Source: GCA-2688775 sp035288865 (GTDB lineage: Archaea; Nanobdellota; Nanobdellia; Woesearchaeales; GW2011-AR4). From it: 32,276 nucleotides of DNA. The stretch lies in contig DATDZA010000029.1 in assembly GCA_035288865.1 (NCBI GenBank), forward strand, positions 1-32,276. Reading direction: 5' to 3'. The translations under genes and the position numbers were made by a program. Positions 1 through 6,516 of the stretch are shown here, piece by piece. Numbering within the stretch: the first letter of the stretch is position 1; each line of letters begins with the position of its first letter. The notes beneath the pieces are model-generated. The model had not been told where the DNA came from. It did not search any database and was given only the letters and a program-made list of their open reading frames with translations.

Positions 1-1
1 T

Positions 2-100
2 TGGAGCCGCGGCGGAACTGCTGTTACCGTCGGATACAATCAGCTTAGCGACACAGCTTTGTACATTTTGAACCAAGCTAAGCACCATGGTTTAGCTTGA
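2..100 (+). CDS. C-terminal end of an unknown protein (partial)
   Basis: One frame is open from the window edge to a TGA at 98-100 and encodes the last 32 residues of a protein, ending ALYILNQAKHHGLA. The GC content is higher than in the AT-rich spacer that follows, which suggests real coding sequence. The family cannot be recognised from so short a tail. A perfect hairpin starts 8 bases after the stop. Confidence 0.5.
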   Translation, partial: WSRGGTAVTVGYNQLSDTALYILNQAKHHGLA

Positions 101-107
101 ATGGATA

Positions 108-127
108 CTGCGGAATTTATTCCGCAG
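108..127. terminator. Inverted repeat after the first stop codon
   Basis: CTGCGGAA pairs perfectly with TTCCGCAG around a TTTA loop, 8 bases after a stop codon. There is no T-run directly after it; the first T-rich stretch is about 10 bases further on. It may be a 3'-end or termination structure. The rest of the spacer to 313 is AT-rich with nothing else recognisable except a TATA box. Confidence 0.4.
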
Positions 128-255
128 AGGAGGTCATTTAATATCATTTTAATTTTGACAACTATTAAATTCTATAGTTAATCACTATTTTTAAACCTTT
201 CTATTTTTTACTTTTGCTAAGTAACGACAATTAATTTATTTTAATAAATAGAAAT

Positions 256-264
256 CTTTATATA
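256..264 (+). promoter_or_regulatory. TATA box for the 323-1012 gene
   Basis: CTTTATATA matches an archaeal TATA box. It predicts a transcript start near 287 and a leader of about 35 nt that contains the GAGGT ribosome binding site. Confidence 0.45.
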
Positions 265-322
265 TCATTATTTTTACTTCTGCATTATAGGGCTGGTTAG
301 GTAAAAAAAGAGGTTGATTGAG

Positions 323-1012
323 ATGGCTGATGAGAATGATGGCTTTGTTTCATATGAGAATATTTCTGACTTAAGGAAAGAGCTGGAGAACATACAGGAC
401 AAGAAAGATGTTTCTCCCAAAAATCTCTACGAGGCTGTGCATAGGCTGGCCGACACCGTAAGTGGAATGCTCGAAGTGTTCGGCGCAGCAGCGGAGCAGA
501 TGAAGCTTGAGGACAAGGGCTACGAGGCAGAAGCAAAAAAGCACGAAGCGATTATTTCGAAGATTGATAAGCTGATAGATCAAAATAAGACGATTGCGGA
601 AGGGATGGTTGCAATAGTGGGTCTTGTCAAGGAAAAGATGGGGAGTACGGAAAAAGAAAAATCATCATTTCCAAAAGAAGACGATGCTACGATGTTCAAG
701 CCCAAACCCGAGCCTAAATCATTTTCAAAGCCGGAATGGAAGCCCGACACTCCAATTCAAAGACCTCAGCCTGTGAGCTCAAGGGCACCGCCATCATTTC
801 AGCCAGTGTCCCAGCAGAATTTTCAGATGACGCCGCCAATTGCCCCTCAGATGTCGCCGGCTGAAATGGCACCGCCGGATACTGATTTTGGCATGCAGCT
901 TCCTCCGATGGAGCCTGTCCCAATGCCGGATTTGGATTTTCCGGACGAGCCTTTTCCGATGGAAGATGACACCCAAAAGAAAAAAGGCCTTTTCGGAATG
1001 TTCAAGAAATAA
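323..1012 (+). CDS. Hypothetical protein with helical N-terminus and Pro/Met-rich tail
   Basis: The predicted protein has 229 residues. A GAGGT ribosome binding site 8 bases before ATG 323 supports this start over the in-frame TTG at 314. The first 110 or so residues are charged and probably helical, with many Lys/Glu heptad-like positions. Residues from about 120 to 215 are rich in Pro, Met, Gln and Asp and probably disordered. The end is basic (KKKGLFGMFKK). There is no signal peptide or membrane segment. The layout (helical domain, disordered acidic linker, short basic tail) suggests an adaptor or scaffold, but I do not recognise a family and assign no function. The gene has its own TATA box and no close neighbour on its strand. 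Confidence 0.75.
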   Translation: MADENDGFVSYENISDLRKELENIQDKKDVSPKNLYEAVHRLADTVSGMLEVFGAAAEQMKLEDKGYEAEAKKHEAIISKIDKLIDQNKTIAEGMVAIVGLVKEKMGSTEKEKSSFPKEDDATMFKPKPEPKSFSKPEWKPDTPIQRPQPVSSRAPPSFQPVSQQNFQMTPPIAPQMSPAEMAPPDTDFGMQLPPMEPVPMPDLDFPDEPFPMEDDTQKKKGLFGMFKK

Positions 1013-1030
1013 ATTTATTTTTTAGGATTT

Positions 1031-1110
1031 TGCACATTATTATTTTGCTTCACTGGGTGGGTGGAGGGCGACTAAAACACAGAAAGTGCAATACTCCGGT
1101 TCCCTCCCGG
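1031..1110 (+). ncRNA. Candidate structured RNA with G-tracts
   Basis: This spacer between two + strand genes is clearly richer in G and C than the surrounding intergenic DNA. It holds GGG-T-GGG-T-GG-A-GGG (1055-1068), GGAGGG (1063-1068) able to pair with CCCTCC (1102-1107), a local TCCGG/CCGGA hairpin, and TGCAC (1031-1035) complementary to GTGCA (1086-1090). There is no C/D or H/ACA signature that I can defend. It could be a small RNA, a structured 3' UTR or a G-quadruplex. Confidence 0.3.
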
Positions 1111-1148
1111 AAGAATCAAGTTAAATCTCAATAATAAATAAATTAAAA

Positions 1149-1628
1149 ATGCAAAACACTAAATCCATGGGGCATTTTGCGCGGCACGTTTTTCTGATAA
1201 GCAAAATTCATTCTCAAAAACAAAAAGCAGAAGATGAAGTGAAGTCTCACCTTGCTAAAATGAGAAAATCAATTATCAGAATGAGCCTCAGCTACAAGGA
1301 TATTGACCGGCTAAAAGATAAAATTAATATTTTAATTGACTGGGAAAGAAAATATTCAAAATTCTTCAGGCCGGAAGACAGCGAGATTAAGGATTTAAAA
1401 GGCAAGATAATCTCGCTTGAAGAAGAACTCCAAAAGGAAAAGGAAGAAAAATACAGGATAATGAGTGAGAACAATGAAAGAATTAAGGGGATGTCAGATT
1501 CACTTGAGGCAGTTAAGCACAGAATGAGAATTCTTCACATAGACAAAGCCAAAAGGCAGCGAACATTGAACATGCTTGACAATAAAATAAACAAAAAGAT
1601 AGACAGGGACGAATATTATAATTCTTAA
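1149..1628 (+). CDS. Coiled-coil hypothetical protein
   Basis: A soluble, highly charged protein of 159 residues. From about residue 25 to the end it is predicted helical; the stretch at about 75-125 (rich in Glu and Lys with Leu/Ile spacing) looks like a coiled coil. There is no signal peptide, membrane segment or catalytic motif, and I do not recognise the family. The ATG follows an A-rich stretch without a good ribosome binding site. Its stop codon TAA (1626-1628) directly abuts the stop codon of the convergent histone-fold gene, leaving no intergenic terminator space. Confidence 0.7.
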   Translation: MQNTKSMGHFARHVFLISKIHSQKQKAEDEVKSHLAKMRKSIIRMSLSYKDIDRLKDKINILIDWERKYSKFFRPEDSEIKDLKGKIISLEEELQKEKEEKYRIMSENNERIKGMSDSLEAVKHRMRILHIDKAKRQRTLNMLDNKINKKIDRDEYYNS

Positions 1629-1811
1629 TTACAGGTCTCTCGCCATAATTGTGTTCCTGTTGTTTAACTTTGCTCTTTTGCATGCGTCTGCAACTAACTG
1701 ATGGTTCTTATCTTCCAGGGCTTTGTAGAACTCTTCTGCCACGCTGAGCGATTTGCCGTCTATCTTTGCTAATTCTTTTACTTGGGATTTAACGATAATA
1801 TTTTTTGTCAT
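1629..1811 (-). CDS. DUF1931-type single histone-fold protein
   Basis: A 60-residue protein with the pattern of short DUF1931 histone-fold proteins: an N-terminal strand (NIIVKSQVKEL), a central long helix (SLSVAEEFYKALEDKNHQLV) and the closing ACKRAKLNNRNTIMARDL, which resembles the histone helix and its RDL end. The family is thought to adopt one histone fold and may bind DNA or act as a small structural protein; its role is not established. A canonical archaeal histone lies at 4305-4520, so this genome has at least two histone-fold proteins. Recognition is from memory of the family pattern. Confidence 0.7.
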   Translation of the reverse strand: MTKNIIVKSQVKELAKIDGKSLSVAEEFYKALEDKNHQLVADACKRAKLNNRNTIMARDL

Positions 1812-1893
1812 AAATTAATATTTTTTTATTATTCCTTAAATACTTTCTGTTTTGGATTTTATTCTTTAACATATATTTTCCAGTAGCAATGGA

Positions 1894-1930
1894 CACTGGA
1901 CATCTTCACGTGATATTTATAAAGGAAAAC
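1894..1930 (+). promoter_or_regulatory. Promoter module shared with the homing endonuclease gene
   Basis: CACTGGACATCTTCAC, then G, TGA and a TATA box (TTTATAAAG). The same 16-base box, followed at the same spacing by a TATA-like element, occurs on the minus strand at 12326-12291 upstream of the LAGLIDADG gene. Here the TATA box predicts a start near 1947, just before the tRNA-half-like sequence at 1955. Confidence 0.5.
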
Positions 1931-1954
1931 TTATACAATAATAAAAATAAAAAA

Positions 1955-1991
1955 GCCGCACAACCTGGCGGAACAGGAGCCTGAGAACCTC
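1955..1991 (+). pseudogene. Partial duplicate of the 5' half of tRNA-Leu(GAG)
   Basis: These 37 bases align without gaps to 2038-2074 of the tRNA-Leu gene downstream: GCCGCACAACCTGG and CTGAGAACCTC are identical in both, and about 31 of 37 positions match. It covers the D-arm and anticodon region only, lacks the acceptor 5' strand and has no 3' half. It sits at the right distance from the upstream TATA box, so it is probably transcribed. It may be a decayed duplicate, or a half gene of a split tRNA. Confidence 0.5.
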
Positions 1992-2031
1992 AATAAGCTA
2001 ATGCAAATATCAACTATTTAAATTTTACTAT

Positions 2032-2186
2032 GCCGCGGCCGCACAACCTGGAAGTGCGGGAGACTGAGAACCTCCTGTCTGAAAGGTGTGACATGCGAGT
2101 GAGCTCGTTGCGAACTCGCTCACAAGTCACACTGGGTTCAAATCCTTTGATGGATAACCTCATGAGTGAAAATCCCAGCCGCGGCG
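2032..2186 (+). tRNA. tRNA-Leu(GAG) with T-loop and variable-arm insertions
   Basis: Acceptor GCCGCGG/CCGCGGC (7 bp), D-arm GCAC/GTGC, anticodon loop CTGAGAA with GAG at 2066-2068, T-stem CTGGG/CCCAG. The T-loop TTCAAA is interrupted by about 30 nt (2143-2172) before the last T; the flanking AAATCC repeat makes the exact junction ambiguous. The variable arm is about 56 nt, closed by GTGTGAC/GTCACAC and containing a 36-nt hairpin module (2095-2130) that recurs in tRNA-Met. Removing 30 plus about 37 nt would leave about 88 nt, usual for a class II tRNA-Leu. Odd features: C at position 8 instead of U, an A31-C39 mismatch and G73, where archaeal tRNA-Leu normally has A73. It may be a functional but divergent tRNA or one that is decaying. 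Confidence 0.65.
2095..2130 (+). repeat. Mobile hairpin module, copy 1 (in tRNA-Leu variable arm)
   Basis: GCGAGTGAG, 7 variable bases, CGAACTCGC, then TCACAAGTCAC. GCGAGT pairs with ACTCGC. The same three blocks, in the same order, occur at 5832-5868 inside the T-loop insertion of tRNA-Met. Confidence 0.75.
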
Positions 2187-2205
2187 TCTTATTTTTAAAT
2201 ATGAA

Positions 2206-2466
2206 TCAGCATAATTCTGGAAATAATCTCGAGGTGTAACCGCAATTATTGCAGGTTCTAACATCAAAAATTGACCTTCCTATTACCGACAATTGCCAAT
2301 TATATTTTACATCTGTGCTTTTACATCTAGGACAAATAAATGTGGCGTGTCTATGCCTAGGTGTAGATTTATTTGATTTTCTGCCTGATAGATGATCCCA
2401 TAGTATAATGAGCGTTACTATAAAAAATAAGCCTACAACTAAAAATACATAATTAAGATTTATCAT
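2206..2466 (-). CDS. Membrane-anchored zinc-ribbon protein
   Basis: An 86-residue protein. Residues 4-24 form one hydrophobic membrane helix (YVFLVVGLFFIVTLIILW), followed by a basic stretch and a cytosolic zinc ribbon with CPRC at about 45-48 and CNNC near 72-75. Basic residues after the helix suggest the ribbon is on the cytosolic side. I do not recognise a named family. It lies just upstream of gltX in the other direction of transcription order (its start is 6 bases from the gltX stop), so the two probably share a transcript. The 3' end is 20 bases from the convergent tRNA-Leu. Confidence 0.65.
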   Translation of the reverse strand: MINLNYVFLVVGLFFIVTLIILWDHLSGRKSNKSTPRHRHATFICPRCKSTDVKYNWQLSVIGRSIFDVRTCNNCGYTSRLFPELC

Positions 2467-2472
2467 TTCAAT

Positions 2473-4161
2473 TTAATCATGTGTATACCAAAACTTTAAT
2501 TTATCTTTGTCCTTTGAATCCAGTTTGCAGAATCCAAACCTTGAAAACTGCACAATATCGCCAACTTTCAAATTCTTGACCATCGGTTCCGCAAGCCCTT
2601 TTGCAACCTTTTTGTCCGGCATCAAAACTTCGGCTTTAACTAAATCCTTCGAAACAGGAAGCCAGTGGATAATCTTGTCACCGTGATTTTTGAATTTTTC
2701 ATATTCAATGGAGTCAAAAATAAATTTATTTTTACTTTTCTTAAAGTTTAAGCAGTCCATTAATCGAATCAATTTGCCATCCTTGAATTCCTTGAAATCT
2801 TTTTCTGTGACATAAAATTTATCTTTTGTTTTAAATTTTCTAATTCCTCTTTCTTTCGATTCGGGATGCAATTTTAATTCAACATTCTGCTCTGGCGCAT
2901 TCTCAACTTTGATTTCTTTTGGATTTTCAACAAAAAAATACCTGATGCATTCTTTGTCGAGCAGCCTCCTGTTGTGAACAATCAGGTCATCCCACGTTAA
3001 AACCGATTCATTTTTGGTTAATCCCGTCGACAAAACAAAGTCCTTAATGGCCCCAGGCAAAAAACCCCTCCTCCTTAAAGCAACCAAGGTTGTTAATGAC
3101 GGATCGTCCCATCCAATCAATTGCTTTTTCTGGACTTTTTCGCGTATAATCCGTCCGGAGCTTTCTACTCCCTCCATGTTGAATCTTGCGAACTCATAAA
3201 TTTTAGTTTCAGGAAAGCCTGCAACTGTCTGTATCAATCTCTGCAGCTCATTTCTCAGTTCAAACTCCTTGCTTCTCAATCTGTGGGTTATGCCTTCAAT
3301 TCCGTCCATTATTGCGTTTTCAAAATCATACATTGGCCATACCCTATATTTTTTCTTTTGCCGCGGGTGAGGCTCATCAATGACCCTGAATATTGCAGGA
3401 TCCCTTAAAGTTGAATTTTGACTTTGCATGTGCCCTTTTAACCTTAAAATCATTTTTCCTGCTTTTGCCTTGAACATTTCTTTCCAGAGCTCAAGATTTT
3501 TATCGGGCTGATAGTATCTGTGCTCGCATTCAATTCCAACTTTTCTGTTTTCCTTGATTTGTTCCTGGGCGCACAAGCAGATATAAGAGTGATTTTCTTT
3601 TATCATTTTTTCTGCATACTGGTACATTTCATCCATGTGGTCAGATGCATGGTCTATTTTGTCGGGCTTAATTCCAAGCCATTCGTAATTGTCAAGATGA
3701 ATTTTGTAGAATTCTTCCTGCGCAAGTTCAGGATTAGTATCTTCAAATCTCAGAATAAATTTTCCGTTATAGTGTTTAGCTAATTCATAATTAACAATTA
3801 TTGCCTTAGCGTGCCCGATGTGCGGATACTTGCTCGGCTCCGGAGGAAAGGCAGTTACAACTTTTTCCCCTTCCCTTATTCCAATAAATGCAAAAATATT
3901 TTTTTCTTCCGGCTTTTCTTTTTTCTCCAGAAGCTCGGGAGCTGTTTCCTGAAGTTTCTTTTCCTGCTTCTCCAATCCTAATTTATTTATTTCAGAAATT
4001 ATTTTTACAACTTCCTTGCTTAATTCCTGCGCTTTTTCTTTTAATTCAGGATTTTCTCCAAGAACTTTCCCTATTACAGCACCGGGATTTGCTTTGCCAT
4101 TGTATTTGATTGCATTCTGCAGGGCATATTTTGTGATTGTTTGTTTTAATGAGGGGTCCAT
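2473..4161 (-). CDS. gltX: Glutamyl-tRNA synthetase, archaeal type
   Basis: Charges tRNA-Glu (and, in many archaea, tRNA-Gln for later transamidation) with glutamate. With the start used here it has 562 residues, the usual length. The N-terminal helical region contains the archaeal signature KYALQNAIKYNGKANPGAV. The class I HIGH motif is PHIGH at 113-117. The KMSKS-equivalent loop is near 332-338 (VESSGRI), followed by IGWDDPSL and LRRRGF, which are typical of the archaeal/GlnRS-like branch. The C-terminal half is the beta-barrel anticodon-binding region. The frame is open to 4233, but the family usually begins at MDPSLKQTITKYAL, and a TATA box lies 27 nt before that ATG, supporting a leaderless start at 4161. 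It may be cotranscribed with the zinc-ribbon gene downstream. Confidence 0.93.
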   Translation of the reverse strand: MDPSLKQTITKYALQNAIKYNGKANPGAVIGKVLGENPELKEKAQELSKEVVKIISEINKLGLEKQEKKLQETAPELLEKKEKPEEKNIFAFIGIREGEKVVTAFPPEPSKYPHIGHAKAIIVNYELAKHYNGKFILRFEDTNPELAQEEFYKIHLDNYEWLGIKPDKIDHASDHMDEMYQYAEKMIKENHSYICLCAQEQIKENRKVGIECEHRYYQPDKNLELWKEMFKAKAGKMILRLKGHMQSQNSTLRDPAIFRVIDEPHPRQKKKYRVWPMYDFENAIMDGIEGITHRLRSKEFELRNELQRLIQTVAGFPETKIYEFARFNMEGVESSGRIIREKVQKKQLIGWDDPSLTTLVALRRRGFLPGAIKDFVLSTGLTKNESVLTWDDLIVHNRRLLDKECIRYFFVENPKEIKVENAPEQNVELKLHPESKERGIRKFKTKDKFYVTEKDFKEFKDGKLIRLMDCLNFKKSKNKFIFDSIEYEKFKNHGDKIIHWLPVSKDLVKAEVLMPDKKVAKGLAEPMVKNLKVGDIVQFSRFGFCKLDSKDKDKLKFWYTHD

Positions 4162-4183
4162 ATACGGATAGTTAAGAGTTTGA

Positions 4184-4192
4184 ATATTTAAA
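4184..4192 (-). promoter_or_regulatory. TATA box for gltX
   Basis: TTTAAATAT on the minus strand, centred 27 nt before ATG 4161. This predicts a leaderless mRNA and decides the start codon. Confidence 0.5.
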
Positions 4193-4304
4193 ACATACGA
4201 TTTGCCTTGGGAATCGAAAACTATATAAACCACTTCCTGTCAGAAAACTCAATCACAAAGACTAAGGGGTTCTTGTTAAATTTTCTCCCTTGATTAGGGG
4301 ACAT

Positions 4305-4520
4305 ATGGGGCGAAAAACTTCTACAATTCCAAAGGCAAGCGTTGCAAGGATTCTGATGAAAGCGGGAGCCAAGAGAGTTTCTTCTGGTGCGGTAGACACT
4401 TTTGCAGAGGTACTTACAGACCTTGCAGTGAAGATTTCTTCCAGAGCATCGCAGATAGCGAAGCACGCAGGCAGAAAGACGGTCCACGAAGGCGACGTAA
4501 GGCTGGCGGCAAAAAATTAA
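4305..4520 (+). CDS. Archaeal histone
   Basis: A 71-residue HMf-like histone fold that wraps DNA as dimers and longer stacks. Visible elements are helix 1 (STIPKASVARILMKAGAK), the long helix 2 (SSGAVDTFAEVLTDLAVKISSRASQIAKHAG) and the RKTVHEGDVRLAAKN end, which carries the conserved histone RKTV-x-x-x-D motif. The N-terminal MGRKTS extension is slightly basic. ATG 4305, preceded by GGGGACAT, is preferred to the in-frame TTG at 4290 because archaeal histones are about 67-71 residues. It is monocistronic; tRNA-Ala starts 68 bases downstream. Confidence 0.93.
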   Translation: MGRKTSTIPKASVARILMKAGAKRVSSGAVDTFAEVLTDLAVKISSRASQIAKHAGRKTVHEGDVRLAAKN

Positions 4521-4550
4521 GATCGATTCTAATGCGTTCTTAAGAAAATC

Positions 4551-4559
4551 TTTTAAACA
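4551..4559 (+). promoter_or_regulatory. TATA box for tRNA-Ala
   Basis: TTTTAAACA, centred about 34 nt before the tRNA 5' end. Confidence 0.4.
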
Positions 4560-4588
4560 ATACTGTTTCTCACACATTAAAATTGGAT

Positions 4589-4683
4589 GGGCCGGTAATT
4601 CAGCCCGGAATTGATAATTCAATGGGCATTAGAATGCGCCCATGGCATGGGCGTTGCCCCGAGTTCAAATCTCGGCCGGTCCA
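4589..4683 (+). tRNA. tRNA-Ala(GGC) with a D-loop insertion
   Basis: Acceptor GGGCCGG/CCGGTCC (one G-T pair), D-stem ATTC/GAAT, anticodon stem CGCCC/GGGCG with loop ATGGCAT (GGC at 4644-4646), five-base variable loop, T-stem CCGAG/CTCGG with intact TTCAAAT loop, A73. The D-loop is 30 nt instead of 8-9. Taking out 21 nt (4610-4630) between positions 20 and 21 leaves a normal 74-nt tRNA. The insertion contains GAATT-GAT-AATTC-like pairing, and GCCC upstream can pair with GGGC near its 3' end. Confidence 0.88.
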
Positions 4684-4698
4684 CTTTATATTGAAATA

Positions 4699-4708
4699 AT
4701 TTAAATAT
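4699..4708 (+). promoter_or_regulatory. TATA box for the phosphodiesterase gene
   Basis: ATTTAAATAT, centred 27 nt before ATG 4730; predicts a leaderless mRNA. Confidence 0.5.
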
Positions 4709-4729
4709 TCTGAAATATTCTATACATTA

Positions 4730-5209
4730 ATGATTGGCATAATTTCCGACACCCACGAAAATGAGGAAGCAATTAAGAAGGCAGTTGCTTTGTTCAAAGA
4801 AAAAAATGTTGATTTTGTTGTCCACTGCGGAGATATAGTAAGCCCCCCAATGCTTGAATATTTTAGAGATTTAAAAATGAAATTTATTTACGGCAATAAT
4901 GATGGTGAGAGGGAGGGCTTAAAGTTAATGTGCGATAAATTTGGCTTTGATGAAATTCAGGATGAAATTGAGTTCAGACATAAAGGAAAAAAATTCTATG
5001 CCTATCACGGAACAAAATCAAAAATTCTGAATGATGCAATCCAAAGCAATAAGTATGATTATGTTTTAACGGGCCACACTCATGTTAAGAGAGATGACAA
5101 ATTAGGAAAAGCAAGAGTTATAAATCCCGGCGCGTTGTTTCGCGTTTATCCTTACACAGTTGCTCTGCTAGATGCAGAAAGAGATAAATTAGAATTTCAT
5201 TCAATCTAA
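4730..5209 (+). CDS. MJ0936/YfcE-type metallophosphodiesterase
   Basis: A calcineurin-like phosphoesterase of 159 residues, the usual size of the YfcE/MJ0936 family, which hydrolyses phosphodiesters with two metal ions. All the metal-binding motifs are visible: D7-T-H9, G34-D35, GNND 55-58, H93-G94 and GHTH 115-118. There is no signal peptide, so it acts in the cytosol. The physiological substrate is unknown. The HIT gene starts 7 bases after its stop, so the two form a likely operon under the TATA box at 4699. Confidence 0.9.
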   Translation: MIGIISDTHENEEAIKKAVALFKEKNVDFVVHCGDIVSPPMLEYFRDLKMKFIYGNNDGEREGLKLMCDKFGFDEIQDEIEFRHKGKKFYAYHGTKSKILNDAIQSNKYDYVLTGHTHVKRDDKLGKARVINPGALFRVYPYTVALLDAERDKLEFHSI

Positions 5210-5216
5210 ATTAAAA

Positions 5217-5627
5217 ATGGAAGACTGCATATTCTGCAAAATAATTGAAGGAAAAGTACCGTCAGCCAAAATTTATGAGGACGAACGAGTATTAAGTTTT
5301 CTCGACATTGCCCCGGCAAACAAAGGGCATTGCTTGGTAATTCCAAAAAATCATTCGAGAAACTTATCTGAAATGGATGATAAAGATGCAGAGGCGTCCA
5401 TAAGGGCAGCTAGAAAGGTTGCAAAGGCATTGTCTTTGGGTTTGGGTTGTTCGGGATTTAACCTAGTTATGAGCAATGGCATTGAGGCTGGCCAGGTTGT
5501 TTTCCATTCTCATATTCATGTAATTCCAAGATTTAAGAATGACGGCCTGAAAATAAAATGGCCGCACATAAAATATACTGAAAGTGAGATAAAGGAATAC
5601 GCTGAGAAGCTGAAAAAGTTTTTGTAG
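5217..5627 (+). CDS. HIT-family nucleotide hydrolase (Hint-like)
   Basis: A 136-residue histidine-triad protein that probably hydrolyses AMP-linked substrates such as nucleoside phosphoramidates. The triad HSHIH is at 97-101, with His99 the expected nucleophile. The N-terminus has the C4-x-x-C7 pair and the zinc-site residues common in this family. The 7-base gap after the phosphodiesterase implies cotranscription; both act on phosphoester or nucleotide substrates, but a shared pathway is only a guess. Confidence 0.92.
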   Translation: MEDCIFCKIIEGKVPSAKIYEDERVLSFLDIAPANKGHCLVIPKNHSRNLSEMDDKDAEASIRAARKVAKALSLGLGCSGFNLVMSNGIEAGQVVFHSHIHVIPRFKNDGLKIKWPHIKYTESEIKEYAEKLKKFL

Positions 5628-5695
5628 AGAATTTTGAACAATTTCTAGTTTTTTAATTTTCATTCAAAATTCTCTGTAAATTTTTATTAGTAAGA

Positions 5696-5705
5696 TTTTT
5701 AAAAG
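5696..5705 (+). promoter_or_regulatory. TATA box for tRNA-Met
   Basis: TTTTTAAAAG, centred about 30 nt before the tRNA 5' end. Confidence 0.4.
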
Positions 5706-5730
5706 CACATCTTATTCTTTTAACCAAGTT

Positions 5731-5899
5731 GCCGAAGTAACTCAGCCTGGTGCAGCTTAGTCTGCGGGCACCAGAGTGACACTCTCATAAGGTGTCTGTC
5801 GGGAGTTCAAATTGTGGCAAGTGGGTAAATGGCGAGTGAGTCGAAAACGAACTCGCCTCACAAGTCACTGCTTGCCGCATGCAAGTCTCCCCTTCGGCA
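5731..5899 (+). tRNA. tRNA-Met(CAT) with both D-loop and T-loop introns
   Basis: Acceptor GCCGAAG/CTTCGGC, D-stem ACTC/GAGT, anticodon stem ACACT/GGTGT with loop CTCATAA (CAT at 5786-5788), variable loop CTGTC, T-stem GGGAG/CTCCC, A73. Two insertions: 21 nt in the D-loop at 20/21 (5752-5772), where CTGGTGC pairs with GCACCAG across the junctions, and about 74 nt in the T-loop at 59/60 (5812-5885). The T-loop insertion has a nine-pair helix TGTGGCAAG/CTTGCCGCA and carries copy 2 of the hairpin module. Removing both gives exactly 74 nt. The acceptor stem is not that of an archaeal initiator, so this is elongator Met or, less likely, the CAT-anticodon tRNA-Ile2. Confidence 0.88.
5832..5868 (+). 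repeat. Mobile hairpin module, copy 2 (in tRNA-Met T-loop insertion)
   Basis: GCGAGTGAG, 7 variable bases, CGAACTCGC, one extra C, then TCACAAGTCAC. The blocks match copy 1 at 2095-2130; the hairpin loop differs, as expected if the stem is what matters. Confidence 0.75.
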
Positions 5900-5959
5900 C
5901 TTATTTCAAACCGAAAATTTTTAATAATCTGAAATTATTTTTCTTCAAAGGTGATTTTA

Positions 5960-6511
5960 ATGGAAATGAACACGCAAAATTTAAAATTTAAAATCGGAGA
6001 CAAAGCGCCTGATTTCAGTTTGCCTGCTGTAGATGGTAAAATTTATAGGCTTAATGATTTCAAGGCAAAGAAAGTTTTAGTGATTGTTTTCATGTGCAAT
6101 CACTGTCCTTATGTTCAGGCTTATATTGAAAGAATCAAGGCAATACAAGGTGAATTTGGAATAAAGGGAGTTCAGGTTGTCGGAATAAACTCAAATGATG
6201 AAGTAAATTATCCAGATGACAGTTTTGACAAAATGATAGAAATGAACAAAACCAAAAAATTAAATTTCGCATATTTGAGGGATGGAGAGCAAACTGTTGC
6301 AAATGAATATGGCGCGCAATGCACCCCGGAAACATTCGTTTTTGACGGCGAGCGCAAGTTAAAATATCACGGAAGGATAGATGATAATTACAAAGATGAA
6401 AAATCAGTTAAGACTAACGACTTAAGAAATGCTGTTGATGCTGTCGTGCATGACAGAAAAGTTGGGATTGAATTAACGCCGGCAGTTGGATGCTCGATTA
6501 AGTGGAGGTAA
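5960..6511 (+). CDS. Thioredoxin-fold peroxiredoxin-like protein
   Basis: A 183-residue AhpC/TSA-thioredoxin superfamily protein of the PRX-like1 type. It begins with the GDKAPDFSLPAVDG motif (13-26) and has a redox motif C46-N-H-C49 inside FMCNHCPYV, with CTPETFVF containing the cis-proline. It is probably a cytosolic thiol-dependent reductase; the exact substrate is unknown. ATG 5960 is chosen because AGGTGA lies six bases before it; an in-frame GTG at 5951 is part of that ribosome binding site. It is a single gene downstream of tRNA-Met, convergent with the glycosyltransferase, whose stop is five bases away. Confidence 0.88.
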   Translation: MEMNTQNLKFKIGDKAPDFSLPAVDGKIYRLNDFKAKKVLVIVFMCNHCPYVQAYIERIKAIQGEFGIKGVQVVGINSNDEVNYPDDSFDKMIEMNKTKKLNFAYLRDGEQTVANEYGAQCTPETFVFDGERKLKYHGRIDDNYKDEKSVKTNDLRNAVDAVVHDRKVGIELTPAVGCSIKWR

Positions 6512-6516
6512 AAAAT

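Noticed and set aside
4221..4622. 133-codon minus-strand frame over the histone and tRNA-Ala
   Set aside because: It covers a certain histone gene and a tRNA on the other strand and has implausible composition; it is a shadow frame.
2032..5899. Long D-loops and T-loops as permanent parts of the mature tRNAs
   Set aside because: A 28-74 nt T-loop cannot make the conserved elbow contacts, and removing the insertions restores normal 74-75 nt tRNAs with conserved loops at consistent positions, so introns fit better.
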